From Brevibacterium picturae (GTDB lineage Bacteria; Actinomycetota; Actinomycetes; Actinomycetales; Brevibacteriaceae): a stretch of DNA of 5,876 bases. The stretch lies in the NCBI RefSeq assembly GCF_030453725.1, contig NZ_JAKDJU010000178.1, positions 1-5,876 of the forward strand, given 5' to 3'. The notes beneath the pieces were generated by a model. It searched no databases. It was given only the letters and a program-made list of their open reading frames with translations, and was not told the DNA's origin. Made by a program: the position numbers and the translations under genes. Position 1 is the first letter of the stretch; each line of letters begins with the position of its first letter. Shown here piece after piece: positions 3,810 to 5,876 of the stretch.

Positions 3810-5840
3810 GTGACCACAGTGAAGCGCCCCTCCGGACCCGACAGCACCGCTTCCGAACCTGCCCATGATCCCAAGGATGCGTCTGCAAACGAGAGCCGCA
3901 GGAGCAATTCCACCGCAGGTTTCGATGATGATCCGCCAAGCTCGGGACGTCGCCTTCGCATTGCTCCGGATTCGCCCTTCGCCGATGCAGCTGCGGTCTT
4001 TGCAGCCAGTGATCTCGCGCAGCTGTCCGCTCTGGATGTCTCTGCCGAACTGTTCTTCAACGAGGTGGTCGAACATCTGCATCTGCACAACCCCTGCCCT
4101 GGCGAACCGTACGCCCACGCGACGATCGCCGAGACGGTCCGCAGGTTCCAACGCGCCGCGAAACGGCCACGGGCGAGAAGGGCAGAGAATTCGAAGGGAA
4201 AGAAGAATCGGCTGCCCAACTTCCCGCGCTTCAGGCTGGACCAGACCTTCTACAACTGGGTGCACGAACTGTCGCAGGCAGAGGATATCGCGGAGTTCAC
4301 GACAGTCCTAGGCACAACCACCGCTCGCGCATATATCCAGATCACCTCGGGAATGCTTCTTGTGCACGGGTTGCCCAAGTTCTTTGCGCGGTGCGTGGCC
4401 GGGGACTTCACCATCGAACATGCGAATGCCACCGCATATGCGTGCCGCGACGTGAAATTCGAGAATCTGCCACTCATCGACGATTACCTAGCCGAACGCC
4501 GACCCGACATCACGATCGAAACCTTCAAGAAGTCCCTCGGCATGAAGATCGCTGTGCTCGAACCCCTCGAAGAACGTGTCGAAGAGGCGAGCAAGCGCCG
4601 ACGCGTTGACATCTCAACTGCTCCGGACGGAACGGCATACCTCACGCTGACTGGGCCGGCACCCGAACTGCAGGCTTGCTACATTCGGATCGCAGCATTT
4701 GCGAAAGCTATACGGTCTGGGAACATCGCTCCATTCGGCGACCAGGTGGAACCGGGAATGTCGATTGATGACGATCGCGGCATCGCTGCCCTCATGTTCG
4801 ACATCCTCACGCGGACATGCCCTCAACTCAACATACAGGTGACCTCGAATAACACCACGACCGGACAGACCTCGACCCGCGAAATTCCGTTGGACCTCCC
4901 CGATGGTGCCTCGTTGACCCCCGCTGATGTGGTCAACGCAGTGAATGCGGGCCTGGCCAGCGGAGTCTCGGGCAGTGACGACGCGGATAGAGGCCACACG
5001 GATGGTGGCCACACGGACAGAGGCCACTCGGACGAAGACGGCCCGGCTTCAGAGACTCAAGCAGAGGTCGTTCTGAGGATGCCGACCCACGGACAATGGC
5101 TCGATTCGCAGGCGAAGATGGTCACCACGGTTCCATTCCTCACTCTCGCCGGCGAATGCGAATTGCCTGGCGTATTTTCAGACGACTCACCGATCCCAGC
5201 TGACACGGCTCGACGGATTGCCGGACATTCGAAGACCTGGACCCGAATGCTCACCGATCCTGCCACGGGAACCCCGGTCGATGCCAAGGCCAAGACCTAT
5301 CAGATTCCCTCGAATGTCCGGCAGACGCTGGTCGCGAAATGGCGGACATGCACAATCCCAGGGTGCCTAGGTCGCGCGGAGAACACGGAGATCGATCACA
5401 TCATCCCCTTTGACCGCGATCACCCCGAAAGGGGAGGACTCACTCGGTTCGGGAACTTGCATTGTGTCTGCAAACTGCACCACCAGGCCAAGACCGATCG
5501 CAAATACTCGGTGCGCATGTCCCGCACCGGCGTTCTGGAATATGTGTTTCGACATGGCATCACCACTGAAGTCGCTCCCGGTGACCATCCGATCAACGCA
5601 GCCCACGCAAAACTGTTCGATGAGATGCGTCCAAAGGACGCCAAATCACTTGATCCTCCCGAACCGAGAGCTCGATCTGAAGATCAGCCGATGCATGGTG
5701 ATATACGGAAAGCAAGGAAGCGGCCAGGGCCGAAGGCGACGGGCGAACAGCCCGGGTGGGTGAAGAACAGCTCGATGCTCAGACCACTGGCAAAGAAGAA
5801 CGAATGGATTTGGGACTCAGGAGGACCGCCGCCGTTCTAG
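3810..5840 (+). CDS. DUF222 / HNH endonuclease domain protein (13E12 repeat family type)
   Basis: A 676-residue protein of the actinobacterial DUF222-HNH family. Residues 1-55 are polar and low-complexity. About 56-340 match DUF222 in outline: ARAYIQITSGMLLVHGLP (172-189), CVAGDFTIEHANA (195-207), then RVDISTAPDGTAYLTLTG (265-282). A variable linker (345-425) carries a His/Asp-rich repeat. The C-terminal part has LTDPATG (481-487) and an HNH site: C514-x4-C519, EIDH with H530, N549 in GNL, and C554-x2-H557-H558. These give a zinc knuckle (C514, C519, C554, H557) and metal-dependent nuclease residues (H530, N549, H558). About 90 polar, basic residues follow. It exceeds the family's common 400-550. 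The start is GTG; 3810 gives the longest frame, but GTG 3819 has the better RBS, AGGTGA at 3808-3813. DNA cleavage is inferred; biological role is unknown. No operon partner is seen. Confidence 0.9.
   Translation: MTTVKRPSGPDSTASEPAHDPKDASANESRRSNSTAGFDDDPPSSGRRLRIAPDSPFADAAAVFAASDLAQLSALDVSAELFFNEVVEHLHLHNPCPGEPYAHATIAETVRRFQRAAKRPRARRAENSKGKKNRLPNFPRFRLDQTFYNWVHELSQAEDIAEFTTVLGTTTARAYIQITSGMLLVHGLPKFFARCVAGDFTIEHANATAYACRDVKFENLPLIDDYLAERRPDITIETFKKSLGMKIAVLEPLEERVEEASKRRRVDISTAPDGTAYLTLTGPAPELQACYIRIAAFAKAIRSGNIAPFGDQVEPGMSIDDDRGIAALMFDILTRTCPQLNIQVTSNNTTTGQTSTREIPLDLPDGASLTPADVVNAVNAGLASGVSGSDDADRGHTDGGHTDRGHSDEDGPASETQAEVVLRMPTHGQWLDSQAKMVTTVPFLTLAGECELPGVFSDDSPIPADTARRIAGHSKTWTRMLTDPATGTPVDAKAKTYQIPSNVRQTLVAKWRTCTIPGCLGRAENTEIDHIIPFDRDHPERGGLTRFGNLHCVCKLHHQAKTDRKYSVRMSRTGVLEYVFRHGITTEVAPGDHPINAAHAKLFDEMRPKDAKSLDPPEPRARSEDQPMHGDIRKARKRPGPKATGEQPGWVKNSSMLRPLAKKNEWIWDSGGPPPF
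4986..5030 (+). repeat. Three tandem 15-bp repeats inside the DUF222-HNH gene
   Basis: Three adjacent 15-bp units (4986-5000, 5001-5015, 5016-5030), each containing GGCCAC, encode the pentapeptides DRGHT, DGGHT and DRGHS (residues 393-407), followed by acidic DED. They lie in the linker between the DUF222 part and the C-terminal HNH part. The near-identity of the DNA units, including synonymous positions, points to recent slippage duplication. Confidence 0.85.
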
Positions 5841-5876
5841 CACCTGAGCTGCAGAGCCCTACCGAAAGCAGAGCCG

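Noticed and set aside
3734..4265. Minus-strand frames of about 160 codons opposite the start of the HNH gene
   Set aside because: They run antisense to the DUF222 N-terminus and out through its promoter, with no homology that can be recognised.

Overview
This 5.9-kb window is GC-rich, uses GTG as well as ATG starts, and has several TAnnnT-type -10 boxes placed so that the transcript would begin at or very near the start codon. Together with a DUF222/13E12-type HNH protein, this points to an actinobacterium (Actinomycetota), probably of the Brevibacterium/Micrococcales type. The genus is a guess from overall style, not from a marker gene.

Layout. (1) 35-1057, plus strand: a sugar phosphate isomerase/epimerase-like TIM-barrel protein with a strong ribosome binding site; it is probably the last gene of an operon that begins outside the window. 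(2) 1060-1818, minus strand: a LysE/RhtB-type amino-acid exporter, convergent with gene 1 (2-bp gap), with an unusual acidic repeat-containing insertion in its central loop. (3) 1819-2035: a divergent intergenic region holding opposed promoter candidates, a four-unit 15-16 bp direct-repeat array and a possible 19-codon leader ORF. (4) 2036-2785, plus: an M50B-like integral membrane metallopeptidase. (5) 2858-3535, plus: a subfamily-IA HAD hydrolase (beta-phosphoglucomutase-like), preceded by a strong hairpin and probably leaderless. (6) 3536-3809: a non-coding stretch with an imperfect hairpin, an exactly adjacent pair of 25-bp direct repeats and an AT-rich promoter island. (7) 3810-5840, plus: a long DUF222-HNH endonuclease-family protein with a His/Asp-rich pentapeptide repeat in its linker.

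The genes do not form one obvious pathway. The isomerase looks like the tail of a carbohydrate-catabolism cluster. The exporter, membrane peptidase and HAD phosphatase each appear to have their own promoter. The HNH gene looks like a separately acquired or multicopy-family element. No clearly new defence or mobile system is visible. The most interesting material is small-scale: the repeat array between genes 2 and 4, the overlapping leader ORF, the 25-bp tandem repeats, and the two in-frame coding repeats.
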